Below the pieces are notes generated by a model. It was given only the letters and a program-made list of their open reading frames with translations. It was not told the origin of the DNA and made no database searches. Shown here piece after piece: positions 8,385 to 17,512 of a stretch of 64,000 nt of DNA (position 1 is the stretch's first letter; each line of letters opens with the position of its first letter). The position numbers and the translations under genes were made by a program. Source of the DNA: G963663365 sp963663365 (GTDB lineage Bacteria; Hinthialibacterota; Hinthialibacteria; Hinthialibacterales; G963663365); NCBI GenBank assembly GCA_963663365.2, contig CAXXIH010000001.1, positions 310,001-374,000 on the forward strand, written 5' to 3'.

Positions 8385-9287
8385 CTACAGCCCAAGTTGT
8401 TTTATGAAATCACGGTTACGTTTCGCACTATCCAGCGGCGTGCCCATACCCGGGAGCACGTCCTGTTCGACGACAATCCAGCCGGAAAAGTCCATTTTAT
8501 CCAATTCAGCCTTTACCGCTTGGAAATCGACTTCGCCTTTTCCGAGTTCACAAAAAACACCGTGGCGGACCGCCTCAAAATAATCCCAGCCCTTCGCACG
8601 GGCCTCCGCGGCGATTTCCGCATGGCAGTCCTTAAAGTGGACATGCCATATCCGGTCCGCATATTTTTGGATTACTTCGACAGGGTCGCCGCCGCCATAC
8701 GTGTAATGGCCCATATCAATACAAAGGCCAAGTAGTTTCGGATCGGTATTATCGAGCAGTGCCGCAACTTCGGCGGGAGTTTCCACATACCCGGCGCAGT
8801 GATGGTGAAATACAGTGCGTACGCCGGTCTCATTGAGTACAGTCTGGGCCACTTTGTCCGCGCCTTGCGCAAAGGTTTCCCACTGGCTTTCAGAAAGCCC
8901 TTGCTCGGGAGTAATACGTCCGGCGTTTTGGGTGCGCGCAGGCACGGTACCGTTGTTATCCGCTAAAACGATGAACGGCGCGTCGCCCACTGCGGCAAGC
9001 AACTTTGCTGTTTTTAATGCAAGCTGCACACCGCCTTCATGTTGATCTGCATCGGCTAAGGCCACAGGCACGAATGCGCCAAGCATGGAAAGCCCGCGTT
9101 TTTGAAGTTCACCGCGCAAAACTTCCGGATCGGTAGGCATAAATCCCCAATCACCGAGCTCGGTGCCTTCATATCCGGCCTGCGCCATTTCATCTAGAAC
9201 TTGCGCAAAACCTGCGGCTTCTTCATCAAGATCGAATTCAAGAACTCCCCACGAACACGGAGCATTGGCAATGCGGATCGTACCCAT
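8385..9287 (-). CDS. iolE: Inosose dehydratase
   Basis: This 300-residue TIM-barrel protein of the AP-endonuclease family 2 fold dehydrates scyllo-inosose to the trione/diketone substrate of IolD. Recognisable segments are IANAPCSWGVLEF at the start, GYEGTELGDWGFMP, TVFHHHCAGYVETP, LCIDMGHYTYGGGDP and HVHFKDCH, which hold the metal-binding Glu/Asp/His residues of the family. It is the first gene of the operon iolE-iolG-iolD-transaldolase-iolB. A GAGGGAAAT ribosome region precedes the ATG at 9287. Confidence 0.93.
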   Translation of the reverse strand: MGTIRIANAPCSWGVLEFDLDEEAAGFAQVLDEMAQAGYEGTELGDWGFMPTDPEVLRGELQKRGLSMLGAFVPVALADADQHEGGVQLALKTAKLLAAVGDAPFIVLADNNGTVPARTQNAGRITPEQGLSESQWETFAQGADKVAQTVLNETGVRTVFHHHCAGYVETPAEVAALLDNTDPKLLGLCIDMGHYTYGGGDPVEVIQKYADRIWHVHFKDCHAEIAAEARAKGWDYFEAVRHGVFCELGKGEVDFQAVKAELDKMDFSGWIVVEQDVLPGMGTPLDSAKRNRDFIKQLGL

Positions 9288-9364
9288 GTATTTCCCTCGT
9301 TGGCGGGCATGTAGAGCGGACTGTAGCAGTTTTAATTTCCCAGGCCCGGCGTGAAATAAATTCT

Positions 9365-9381
9365 AGCCAGTAGTCTGCCAG
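9365..9381 (-). promoter_or_regulatory. Candidate sigma-54 promoter for the iol operon
   Basis: On the minus strand, CTGGCA and TGGCT occur with the exact 10-base GG-to-GC spacing of -24/-12 promoters. One position of the -12 box differs from consensus. The predicted start would be near 9354, about 67 bases before iolE. It overlaps an inverted repeat CCAGC-GTT-GCTGG. Such a match can arise by chance and no sigma-54 activator is encoded nearby. Confidence 0.25.
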
Positions 9382-9572
9382 CAACGCTGGGAGATATCTA
9401 CCAGATAATTCCCGGCGCCCTTTAATCATGGCCTTTTTTAATATTGTTGTTGAGAGTCTGCTTAACTCTTCCCAATGCGCATATCGAAACCGAGTGGATT
9501 ATTTGCAGGGCATGGGGAGAGGATTTGTTGTGCGGATATTTGTGGCGGTTTACAAGAAATAATTACATAAAC

Positions 9573-9587
9573 CCGGGCAATACCCGG
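9573..9587 (-). terminator. Weak terminator-like hairpin
   Basis: CCGGG and CCCGG pair around a 5-base loop just downstream of the 120-residue gene on the minus strand, followed by a T-rich stretch (GTTTATG). The five-base stem is short, so termination is possible but not assured. Confidence 0.35.
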
Positions 9588-9620
9588 ATGGTGAAATTGC
9601 ACAAAAGGAGTTTGGCTTAT

Positions 9621-9983
9621 TTACGCCATTCCAAGAGCTTCGTACGGATTTTGGGGCTGCCCTGTTGTTGACGCCGGGCCGCCCTGCTGCGCCAAGGCTT
9701 GCCGGGCCTGCACCGAAATATCTACTTGATCGGGCTGAACGGCAGCCCGGCCCCTATCCCGGAACTCTGATGCCGCGGCATTGGCGTTTGCTTCAGGCAT
9801 ACCGGTTTGCTGAGCCTGCCGGGCTGCGCCGGATATCTGCACGGTATCCATCCGGCCTTGGCTTGGACGCGCTCCGGGCTGCTGTTGTACCTGCTCTTGA
9901 GGTTGCGGTTGTTGGCTAGGACCTACCTGTTGCGGCCCGATAGGCTGCTGAGGTGGTACTGTTGGACCAAGTGATGTAACCAT
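9621..9983 (-). CDS. Gln/Pro-rich small protein with a repeated motif
   Basis: This 120-residue protein is of unknown function. The ATG at 9983 follows GGAGA with good spacing. The first ~40 residues are almost only Gln, Pro and Gly and are probably disordered. The second half carries the same pattern twice: DTVQISGAARQ (about residue 46) and DQVDISVQARQ (about 84), that is D-x-V-x-I-S-x-x-A-R-Q. A similar D-x-V-x-[IL]-S-x-x-A-R pattern occurs in FlgM-like anti-sigma factors and other flagellum-associated small proteins, but no flagellar gene is in the window and the resemblance is short. There is no signal peptide or membrane segment. Confidence 0.65.
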   Translation of the reverse strand: MVTSLGPTVPPQQPIGPQQVGPSQQPQPQEQVQQQPGARPSQGRMDTVQISGAARQAQQTGMPEANANAAASEFRDRGRAAVQPDQVDISVQARQALAQQGGPASTTGQPQNPYEALGMA

Positions 9984-10063
9984 GTTCTCTTCTCCGACCT
10001 ATTCATTTTAGCCCGTAGACGGAGTGGATGTAAAGCATTCTTTTGCAAATAGCGCCGAAATGT

Positions 10064-11170
10064 TCACGCTTTGTAAAAATTGTGTATCTGTTCAGCGGTG
10101 AATTCCAGTTCATCCTCGGACAATTCGGAGAATATCGGCAATGATAAGACCTCTTTGCAGGCCCGTTCCGATTCGGGCATATCGCCCTCTTTGTAGCCCA
10201 AGTCACTGAAACAGGGTTGAAGATGGAGAGGAATGGGGTAGTAAATCCCCGAACTTACGCCGTTCTCACGCAGGTAAGCCTGCAAAGCATCCCGGTCATT
10301 GGCGCGAATGGTGTATTGGTTATAAATGTGTGTACGTTCCGGTAAACACTCAGGCGTTTTGATCTGATCCAGATCGGCCAAAAGTGTGTTATATCTTGCG
10401 GCATTGGCCCGGCGTTGTTCGCTCCATTTGGCCAAGTGAGGCGCCTTTTGGAGCAGGACAGCGGCTTGCAGTGCATCCAGCCGGCTGTTTGTGCCCACGA
10501 TTTCATGCAGATACTGCTGATGACTGCCATGCACGCGTAACCACCGAGCCCTTTCGGCGAGTTTCTCGTCATTGGAGAAGATCATCCCGCCTTCACCGGC
10601 TCCGCCCAGGTTTTTGGTCGGGAAGAAACTGGTTGCACCAAATTCCGCAAAGGAGCAGACCGGCTTGCCTTTATAGTGCGCGCCCAAAGCCTGGGCCGCA
10701 TCTTCAACAATGGCGAGCTTATGTTGTGTAGCGATAGCGCAAATGTCCTCCATCTCGGCGGGCTGACCGAACAGATGGACGGGAATAATGGCTTTGGTGC
10801 GTTTTGTGATGGCGGCTTCGATTAGAGCGGGATCGATATTGAAACTGCCAGGCAGGATGTCCACAAAAACAGGACGTGCGCCAAGATTGCTAACCACTCC
10901 GGCCGTAGAGAAGAAGGTGAATGGTGTTGTAATCACCTCGTCTCCTTCGCCGATCTCCAATGCTTTTAGGGCCAAAAGCAAGGCATCTGTGCCCGAACCT
11001 ACTCCAATGGCGTAGTCCACGCCCGTAATCTGCGCCAGATACTCTTCAAGTTGCAAAACCGGTTTACCCAGCACAAAAGACTGGCTTTCAAAGATTTCAT
11101 CAACAGCTTGACGGACTTCATTGCGTATTGACGCGTATTGCCGTTTCAGGTCGATCAGGGGGACATTCAT
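10064..11170 (-). CDS. DegT/DnrJ/EryC1 family sugar aminotransferase
   Basis: This is a 368-residue PLP enzyme of the DegT/DnrJ/EryC1/StrS family, which transaminates keto-sugars bound to nucleoside diphosphates. Visible marks are GVGSGTDALLLAL (57-69), the cofactor-binding aspartate in VEDAAQALGA (Asp157) and the Schiff-base lysine in FFPTKNLGGAGEGG (Lys186). A C-terminal YYPIPLHLQPCF segment is also typical. It probably acts in surface polysaccharide or glycan synthesis. It stands alone and is transcribed away from the phosphodiesterase gene, so the sugar substrate cannot be assigned; WbpE-like or ArnB-like specificities are possible. Confidence 0.9.
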   Translation of the reverse strand: MNVPLIDLKRQYASIRNEVRQAVDEIFESQSFVLGKPVLQLEEYLAQITGVDYAIGVGSGTDALLLALKALEIGEGDEVITTPFTFFSTAGVVSNLGARPVFVDILPGSFNIDPALIEAAITKRTKAIIPVHLFGQPAEMEDICAIATQHKLAIVEDAAQALGAHYKGKPVCSFAEFGATSFFPTKNLGGAGEGGMIFSNDEKLAERARWLRVHGSHQQYLHEIVGTNSRLDALQAAVLLQKAPHLAKWSEQRRANAARYNTLLADLDQIKTPECLPERTHIYNQYTIRANDRDALQAYLRENGVSSGIYYPIPLHLQPCFSDLGYKEGDMPESERACKEVLSLPIFSELSEDELEFTAEQIHNFYKA

Positions 11171-11420
11171 TACCGATACCTTCTATCCCATCTGCGCGTT
11201 GGTTGGGTGTTCCTTGGAAGCCGGGTGGATACGGCTAATACTGCGCAGGCTTGTGCACAAAACGTCGTACATGCCTATGGCCGGTGTGCCGGGAGTTGAT
11301 ACCCTCATTCGGGCTGGCCATCAGCGGACTGGAAGTAACTCCATGGCCGCAAAGTCCTTGAGCATACCAGAGCATACGTTACAGGCACGGGAGTACGCCG
11401 GGCCTGCCAGGGAGTTCAAC

Positions 11421-13478
11421 ATGAATACAATTTCCCGCCGGGACGCCGTCAAAGGAATTGGGCTGGCCGCCGGAAGTCTAGGACTCGGCGGTTGCGGCGG
11501 TACGAGCGATGAGCAAGGTAAATCTCAACCTGCGCCCGCCATTGCCGCCCAATTGCGTAAAGACGCCGCTCCGGTTGTCATTGTCGGTTTCGATGGTGTC
11601 GATCCACGTTGGGTGCGGGAATGGATTGATGCCGGGCATCTGCCGAATCTAGCTGCTTTGGCGAAAATATCCGGCGTTCGTGATTTGGAATCGACAATCC
11701 CACCGCAATCTCCAGTGGCCTGGAGCACATTTGCCACAGGTACGGGACCCGGCGAACATGGGATTTTCGATATTGCTATTCGTAATCCTAGAACCTACAC
11801 GCCGGTGGTTTCCGCCGGGAAATTTGAAAAGCCGGAACTCAATGCCGATGGTACGTTAAAGACTCCCGCAGGGTGGTCTGGAGGGCGCACGGGCCGGAGT
11901 TTTTGGAGTTATCTGGATGAAGCGGGTCTGCCCAGCCGGGTCGTTTCGATGGCCTATGATTTTCCTCCCTATCCGATGGAGAACGGTGCGGAGGCGGCCG
12001 GACTGGGAACGCCCGATGTTCGCGGTACCAACAGTTTCTTTCAAGCGTTCGATTCTAATCCCGAACTAAAGAAGATTAATCATGTCCCAGGTGGGCAGAT
12101 TGCTCCGATTCAATTGAATGGCGATATGGCCGAATCTGTGCTTGAAGGTCCCGCACATCCGACCAAACCGTATCCGGCCAAGATTGAACTCCCGATCCGG
12201 TTTACACGCGACACTGCCAACAACTGTTGCACGGTGCAAATCGCCGAGGTTTCACAAACCATTCCGGCGGGGGGCTGGAGCAACTGGTACGAGTTATCCT
12301 ATCCGCTTTCATCGCAGGTTACGGTTAAGGTTATATGCAAAGTTTTTGTGAGCAGTATCGAACCCCATCTGCGTATCTATGTTAGTCCGCAAAATATGGA
12401 TCCGCGCGCGCCGATGTTGCCGTTTGCCACTCCGGAAGGCCACGCCCAAGAACTCGCCGCAAAACACGGCTTATACAAGACCGTCGGTTGGATTCACGAT
12501 ACCAATGCCTTGCGGGCGGGCGCACTGGATGAGGATGCGTTCCTGGAAGACGCATTTGCCAGTATGGATAAGCGAAAAGAGATGCTGCTTCGGGCGCTCG
12601 AAGATGACCCGCAGCCGTTTATGCTCACGGTTTTTACGGCAACAGACCGGATCAGCCATATGTTCTACCGTTTTGTTGATCTGCAGCATCCGCAATATAA
12701 GCCGGAATTGGCCGCCAAGTATGGAGATGTGATTCGCAAGACCTATCAGCGTATGGATGACATTGTCGGCGAGATAATGAAGCGAATTGAACCGGGAACG
12801 AAATTAATGCTTCTTTCGGACCACGGTTTTCATAGTTTCCGGTACGCTTTTTCAATCAATACTTGGCTTTGGAAAAATGGTTATCTGGTCTTAAAAGGAC
12901 AACAGGAAGATTCCGATCCGGATTTTTTGAAACAAAAAGCCGCCAGGATTGCTTTTTTACGCGGTGTCGATTGGGAACGAAGCCGGGCCTATGGTTTAGG
13001 ATTGGGGCAAATTTATTTTAATTTGAAGGGCCGCGAAAAACTCGGAATTGTCGAACCTGGAGAGGAATATCAGGAACTAGCGGCTGAGATGAAGAAAAAA
13101 CTGTTAGCCGAGACCGATCCGCAAACCGGTAAAGCGGTGATCGATAGCATTACATTGCGTGATGAAGCGTTCCAAGGTCAGCACTACGATATCGCGCCCG
13201 ATCTCCAGGTTGGGTATGCGCCCGGCTATCAGACCGATAAAAATTCCGTTTCCGGCGCAATCCCGGAGGATATTCTTTCCCCGAATATGGATCCCTGGAG
13301 CGGGGATCATGCTTGCTCGGATTGGCAGCAAACCTGCGGTTTTATGATGAGCAATTTTAAATTTGAAGTTGAGAAGCCCAAGATTCTCGATTTTGCGCCG
13401 ACAATTATGAAATACTTTGGTATGGAGCCGCCCTCGATTATGAGCGGAAAGGCGTGGACACTGGAGAAACCAGCTTAA
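11421..13478 (+). CDS. Tat-exported AlkP-superfamily phosphodiesterase lipoprotein
   Basis: This is a 685-residue member of the type I phosphodiesterase/nucleotide pyrophosphatase group of the alkaline phosphatase superfamily. The ATG at 11421 follows GGAG by six bases and yields a twin-arginine signal (SRRDAVKG) ending in lipobox LGGC; the longer open frame from 11121 reads through non-coding DNA. The metal-binding VIVGFDGVDPRW, nucleophile region SPVAWSTFATG and metal site LLSDHGFHS are present, as is a late SGDHACSD. It is expected to be an exported, membrane-tethered hydrolase of phospho-esters; substrate unknown. It is divergent from the aminotransferase gene. Confidence 0.85.
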   Translation: MNTISRRDAVKGIGLAAGSLGLGGCGGTSDEQGKSQPAPAIAAQLRKDAAPVVIVGFDGVDPRWVREWIDAGHLPNLAALAKISGVRDLESTIPPQSPVAWSTFATGTGPGEHGIFDIAIRNPRTYTPVVSAGKFEKPELNADGTLKTPAGWSGGRTGRSFWSYLDEAGLPSRVVSMAYDFPPYPMENGAEAAGLGTPDVRGTNSFFQAFDSNPELKKINHVPGGQIAPIQLNGDMAESVLEGPAHPTKPYPAKIELPIRFTRDTANNCCTVQIAEVSQTIPAGGWSNWYELSYPLSSQVTVKVICKVFVSSIEPHLRIYVSPQNMDPRAPMLPFATPEGHAQELAAKHGLYKTVGWIHDTNALRAGALDEDAFLEDAFASMDKRKEMLLRALEDDPQPFMLTVFTATDRISHMFYRFVDLQHPQYKPELAAKYGDVIRKTYQRMDDIVGEIMKRIEPGTKLMLLSDHGFHSFRYAFSINTWLWKNGYLVLKGQQEDSDPDFLKQKAARIAFLRGVDWERSRAYGLGLGQIYFNLKGREKLGIVEPGEEYQELAAEMKKKLLAETDPQTGKAVIDSITLRDEAFQGQHYDIAPDLQVGYAPGYQTDKNSVSGAIPEDILSPNMDPWSGDHACSDWQQTCGFMMSNFKFEVEKPKILDFAPTIMKYFGMEPPSIMSGKAWTLEKPA

Positions 13479-13526
13479 TCGTGCAAAGACGATTCTATCC
13501 TTGATGTGTTTGCAGAAGCGGAAAGA

Positions 13527-14132
13527 ATGGATCCTGTAATTCTCGAAAAGTTGATTATGATCGCGGTCGGCACGGGTTTTTTAATTGCCGGTTATACGCT
13601 GTATCGCTTGGGGATTAAGGCTATCGGAGCTTACCTGGGAGCGTTGGCGGGAATGGGATTATGGCGTATTGCCATCGAAGTCTTTCTTTATCAGCATTTG
13701 ACCGGTGAGAACGATTATAAAATTGGCTTGATTATCTCTGCCATTGTGTTCGGAATTGCCGGGGCCTTTTTTGCCATACGTTTTTATTCGTTCTTAGTCT
13801 TCTTTGCCACTTTCTTTGGCGGACTCTATATCTACTACACGGAAAGTCTCGGACCTGTTAACACGCACTATCTGGAGCGGACAGAGGCTTTCCAGTCTCT
13901 CTATGAGCATGTCGGCGATCTGGCTCCTGCATTGGTCATTTTGGTCTTTGCCGGAGCGATGGTGTTTTTTCAGAGGCATATTGTGATCTTGGCCACCGCC
14001 GCCACCGGCGCGTATCTAATTGCCACTGAAACTTACATCTATCTCTTTCCTGCGCTGTTGGTTGTCGGATTGGTTTCGCAATTTGCTGCGCGCAGACGTG
14101 TCGGCAAGTTTCGCGGAGAAGATCCGGAGTGA
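13527..14132 (+). CDS. Polytopic membrane protein (DUF4203-like)
   Basis: This is a 201-residue integral membrane protein of about six hydrophobic helices, beginning MDPVILEKLIMIAVGTGFLI. The ATG at 13527 follows GGAAAG; a GTG at 13506 is an alternative. The run of glycine-rich helices (LIAGYTLYRLG, IGAYLGALAGMG, GIAGAFFAIRF) and the basic tail RRRVGKFRG recall the TMEM198/DUF4203 type, but the match is by pattern only. It lies 48 bases after the phosphodiesterase gene and before the MoxR gene on the same strand. No transport or catalytic residues can be named. Confidence 0.7.
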   Translation: MDPVILEKLIMIAVGTGFLIAGYTLYRLGIKAIGAYLGALAGMGLWRIAIEVFLYQHLTGENDYKIGLIISAIVFGIAGAFFAIRFYSFLVFFATFFGGLYIYYTESLGPVNTHYLERTEAFQSLYEHVGDLAPALVILVFAGAMVFFQRHIVILATAATGAYLIATETYIYLFPALLVVGLVSQFAARRRVGKFRGEDPE

Positions 14133-14241
14133 CAGGATCGTTAGGATCATTCGATTAAGGATTGAGGCACCATACCGGTACGCTTTCCCCGTAACCCAAA
14201 GGGGCCTAGTCTTCAGGTTACTATTGCATTGAAAGGTCTTT

Positions 14242-15297
14242 GTGGAATACAACATGTCTTTACAATCCGCCCCCGATACCAACACGGCGATTCAGAACGA
14301 TACCCCGCGCGACCGGGATTTGGTTGCCGATCTTGCCGCTCGCAAAGAACAACTGCTGAATGAAATCGGCAAGTCGATTGTTGGGCAACGGCAGGTTATT
14401 GAAGAACTTCTTTATGCGCTGCTATCCGAAGGCCATGTTTTGTTGGTCGGTGTGCCGGGATTGGCCAAGACGACACTGATTCGCACGTTCGCGGATATTT
14501 TAGATCTTTCATTTAAGCGTATTCAGTTTACCCCTGACTTAATGCCGTCCGATATCACCGGCACAGAAGTGATGGAAGAAAACAAAGCGACCGGCGAACG
14601 TTCGTTTCGTTTTATTCGCGGACCGCTTTTTGCAAATATCGTTCTAGCCGATGAGATCAACCGTACACCACCCAAAACTCAGGCCGCTTTGCTGGAAGCC
14701 ATGCAGGAATACCGCGTGACAGCTGCCGGCAACGATTATGCATTGGATCGGCCGTTTTTTGTTTTGGCCACGCAGAATCCCATCGAACATGAAGGAACTT
14801 ATCCATTGCCCGAAGCGCAGCTGGACCGGTTCATGTTCCAGATCAATATCGGCTACCCCACTGAAGATGAAGAACTGGAAATTGTGCGCAGCACGACTTC
14901 CGCCTATGAAGCCAAACCGGAGAAGGTCATTGACCGCACGGAAATACGAAACCTTCAGGCATTGGTACGGCGCGTGCCTGCCGCGGATGATGTGATGAAA
15001 GCCGCCGTTTCGATTGTTGCGGCAACACGTATTCCTGAAAGCGGCGAAGATAAACGTCCCCAACTTTTAAAAGATTATGTCGCTTGGGGAGCAGGTCCGC
15101 GCGCTTCGCAGTATTTGGTTTTGGCTGGCAAAGCGCGGGCGATCTTAGAGGGGAGAACCTGCTTGGCGAAAGAAGATATACATGCCGTGGCCGGTCCGGT
15201 TTTGCGGCACCGCATCATCCCCAACTTCCGCGCCGAAGCGGATGGTGTGAGCGTGCATGATCTTATTCGGGAAACATTGGAATTCGCGGGCGTGTGA
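14242..15297 (+). CDS. moxR: MoxR-family AAA+ ATPase
   Basis: This is a 351-residue AAA+ ATPase of the MoxR branch, chaperone-like ATPases that usually activate or insert cofactors with a von Willebrand factor A partner. Walker A is GVPGLAKT and Walker B VLADEINR; the sensor segment FVLATQNPIEHEGTYPLPEAQLDRF is split across the usual positions. The GTG at 14242 is preferred because AAAGG ends five bases upstream; an ATG four codons later has no such site. The usual neighbours (DUF58 and VWA genes) are missing: the next gene is convergent on the other strand. The client is therefore unknown. Confidence 0.92.
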   Translation: MEYNMSLQSAPDTNTAIQNDTPRDRDLVADLAARKEQLLNEIGKSIVGQRQVIEELLYALLSEGHVLLVGVPGLAKTTLIRTFADILDLSFKRIQFTPDLMPSDITGTEVMEENKATGERSFRFIRGPLFANIVLADEINRTPPKTQAALLEAMQEYRVTAAGNDYALDRPFFVLATQNPIEHEGTYPLPEAQLDRFMFQINIGYPTEDEELEIVRSTTSAYEAKPEKVIDRTEIRNLQALVRRVPAADDVMKAAVSIVAATRIPESGEDKRPQLLKDYVAWGAGPRASQYLVLAGKARAILEGRTCLAKEDIHAVAGPVLRHRIIPNFRAEADGVSVHDLIRETLEFAGV

Positions 15298-15371
15298 TCG
15301 TCTGTTTGAGCAGAGTTTTTCTCTCTTATTATGATTAAATGAATTCCAGTCGTAACGGCGAAACAAATTTG

Positions 15372-17453
15372 CTATACCAACCACACCGGTAATGGGGATA
15401 AGTCCAACACCGCAGGGGCCACACCCGGGAGCTGATCGAGAACTTGATCACCGTTATAAAGCAATATCGAAATTTCCGCATATCCGGATTGTATGGCTTT
15501 TTTGGTTAATGCCGCCGATGCCGTGGCGATTCTCGAGTAGCGCAATACTTCTACCTTTTGTTCCCGTCCCGGATTGATTTTCCATGTCAGTTTGAGATCA
15601 CCGCAGGTGACATCGCGGCAAGTCTTCTCATCTAGTTTTAGACGCAAATAAGCTGTGTTGCCGTGCCAGCCTACAATGCCTGACCAATCCCGCGTGGCGA
15701 CTTCGTGCATAGCGCCGCCTACCCCGGGATCAAGCGGAATCGCTCCCTTCCAGGCGAAGAAATCGAGAGGCGTCCCTTGCAGGTTCGGTGGGGCTGCGAG
15801 ACGTCCGCTGGGATGTTCCCCGCGCACCTTTTGTACCTGCTCGGGCATGGGGATATCCAAGTCAGGCAAAGGCGGACAACCCGCGGCCTTAAGAGCTTGA
15901 CGCAGATGACCTCGGAATAGCGCATCAAAATATTCGTCGTGATCGGAATTATTGGTTTCGCCGTACCACCAGAACCAATCGCTGCCTTCAGCCAACATCA
16001 GGCTATGCCAAGCCTCTTCCTTTTGCTTGTCCGGAATTTTTTTGGCGTTTTCTTCTAGTGTGGAACGAACCTGGCGGAGCAGTTCCCATGCCCGGTTTTC
16101 CTCGGCATCGCCAATCCAAATGCGGTAGTTGCCGTTAATCCAGGAACCGGGTTTGATTTTTTGGATATAACCGGTTTTGTCTTTGGGAAATTCTTGAAGC
16201 ATTTCCGAAACGGTTAGAGGCTTCAACGCCTTGCGGCTCTGGATTTCTTTGATTAGAGCCTCAATGAAATCATGACCATCACGGGGGAAATGCTCCCAAC
16301 AATTTTCTCCGTCCAAAATGACAGCGGCCAGAGCCGGGCCGCTGGGGACACGGGCGCGCACCTTTTCGATCAAACGGTGGACAAAATGCTTTGCCGCCTC
16401 ACCGGGGGGTGTTGTGAAATAGTGAAAACCGATGTGATCCGAAAGTTCGTGATCCCTGAAAATAATTTGAAGCGGACCGTTTTTTGTTTCGATACTATAA
16501 GGCCGGTATGGATCGCCGCCTGATGGGAATTTCGCTCCATCGATTTCAACAGCCGACCCGCCCACGATGGCCTCATCGGTGGCGCACCATTTCAGTCCGT
16601 TTGCAGCAATTGCATCCAATGTATCCGGCGAAACGGAACCTTCAGACGGCCACATGCCCCGGGGCGGGGAACCGAAATCTTTTTTGTATCTTTCAACCGC
16701 GAATTGCAGGTGCCGGTCCGCATCTTGGGGGTATTGAAAAGCCGGGCGGGGAAGAGGATCGTTCGGCTGGCAAACACGAGCGATATTTGTATCGATCAAC
16801 AGCGGCAGGATGGGATGTGCATACGGGGTAATTGTAACTTCGATAAGTCCTGCCTCTTGTAGCCGACGGTGAACTTTGACTACTTCACCACATAATTCGA
16901 CATGGCGCTGCAAGAGCGCTTGTTTGTCGTCTTCTGAAAAATCGCGGCCTTTTTCGATCAATGTAGCCGAGATATCCCCTTTGGTTTCTTGCCATAAAGG
17001 ATCCATCCAGGACAAGTTGAACCATACCTGTAAATCCCGCCAATCGGCTTCTTTCCATGACTTAAGACAACCGGTGGAATCGTGACGCCTTTCTAGCAGC
17101 AATTCCAAATAGCGTGGATGCGACCGGATCATGGTCGATTCATTGGCGTCGAAGAACCGTTTTAACATATATTGCCGGTCTTTTTCATCCAAATCAGCCG
17201 GGGCCCGGCGGCTCAGTTCCAAAGCGTCATCCGATAAGGATCCGTTTGCATAACCTTCCAATTGTTCGATGAGCGTGGGGACGAGGTTGATGGTCTGTTT
17301 GAAATTGAACCGTTCGGCGACCAGGGCCATGTCGACATAGTCTTTTACGGCATGGAGCCTAACCCAAGGCATTGCAAGACGCCCGGTCACCGGATCGACA
17401 TAATGGGGCTGATGTTGATGCCAATAAAATGTTACGAAAATGGTGTCAGACAT
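15372..17453 (-). CDS. Glycoside hydrolase family 57 (alpha-glucan acting)
   Basis: This is a 693-residue GH57 enzyme. The family motifs are visible in order: HQHQPHY at residues 12-18, GMWPSEGSVS at 266-275 with the catalytic nucleophile Glu271, and FRDHELSDHIGF at about 332-343 with the acid/base Asp334. There is no signal peptide, so it is probably cytoplasmic. The C-terminal ~170 residues form a beta-rich extension. It lies 59 bases downstream of the glycogen synthase gene on the same strand, consistent with a two-gene operon for storage glucan synthesis and remodelling. Amylase, branching and 4-alpha-glucanotransferase activities all occur in this family; which applies here is not settled. 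Confidence 0.9.
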   Translation of the reverse strand: MSDTIFVTFYWHQHQPHYVDPVTGRLAMPWVRLHAVKDYVDMALVAERFNFKQTINLVPTLIEQLEGYANGSLSDDALELSRRAPADLDEKDRQYMLKRFFDANESTMIRSHPRYLELLLERRHDSTGCLKSWKEADWRDLQVWFNLSWMDPLWQETKGDISATLIEKGRDFSEDDKQALLQRHVELCGEVVKVHRRLQEAGLIEVTITPYAHPILPLLIDTNIARVCQPNDPLPRPAFQYPQDADRHLQFAVERYKKDFGSPPRGMWPSEGSVSPDTLDAIAANGLKWCATDEAIVGGSAVEIDGAKFPSGGDPYRPYSIETKNGPLQIIFRDHELSDHIGFHYFTTPPGEAAKHFVHRLIEKVRARVPSGPALAAVILDGENCWEHFPRDGHDFIEALIKEIQSRKALKPLTVSEMLQEFPKDKTGYIQKIKPGSWINGNYRIWIGDAEENRAWELLRQVRSTLEENAKKIPDKQKEEAWHSLMLAEGSDWFWWYGETNNSDHDEYFDALFRGHLRQALKAAGCPPLPDLDIPMPEQVQKVRGEHPSGRLAAPPNLQGTPLDFFAWKGAIPLDPGVGGAMHEVATRDWSGIVGWHGNTAYLRLKLDEKTCRDVTCGDLKLTWKINPGREQKVEVLRYSRIATASAALTKKAIQSGYAEISILLYNGDQVLDQLPGVAPAVLDLSPLPVWLV

Positions 17454-17512
17454 GAGGACTCAACTGGTTGTGTAACGCCGCCAACTGTCCAAAATACGTC
17501 TGGCCGATACCG

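Larger units (their letters stand above)
9288..9620. other. Intergenic region upstream of iolE
   Basis: This stretch of 333 bases separates the iol operon from the small Gln/Pro-rich gene. It holds the candidate iol promoter at 9365-9381 and a short hairpin at 9573-9587. I see no gene in it: the open frames present lack a ribosome site and any recognisable motif. Confidence 0.5.

Noticed and set aside
11121..11420. Longer N-terminus for the phosphodiesterase
   Set aside because: It would place 100 non-homologous residues before the twin-arginine signal; the ATG at 11421 has a ribosome site.
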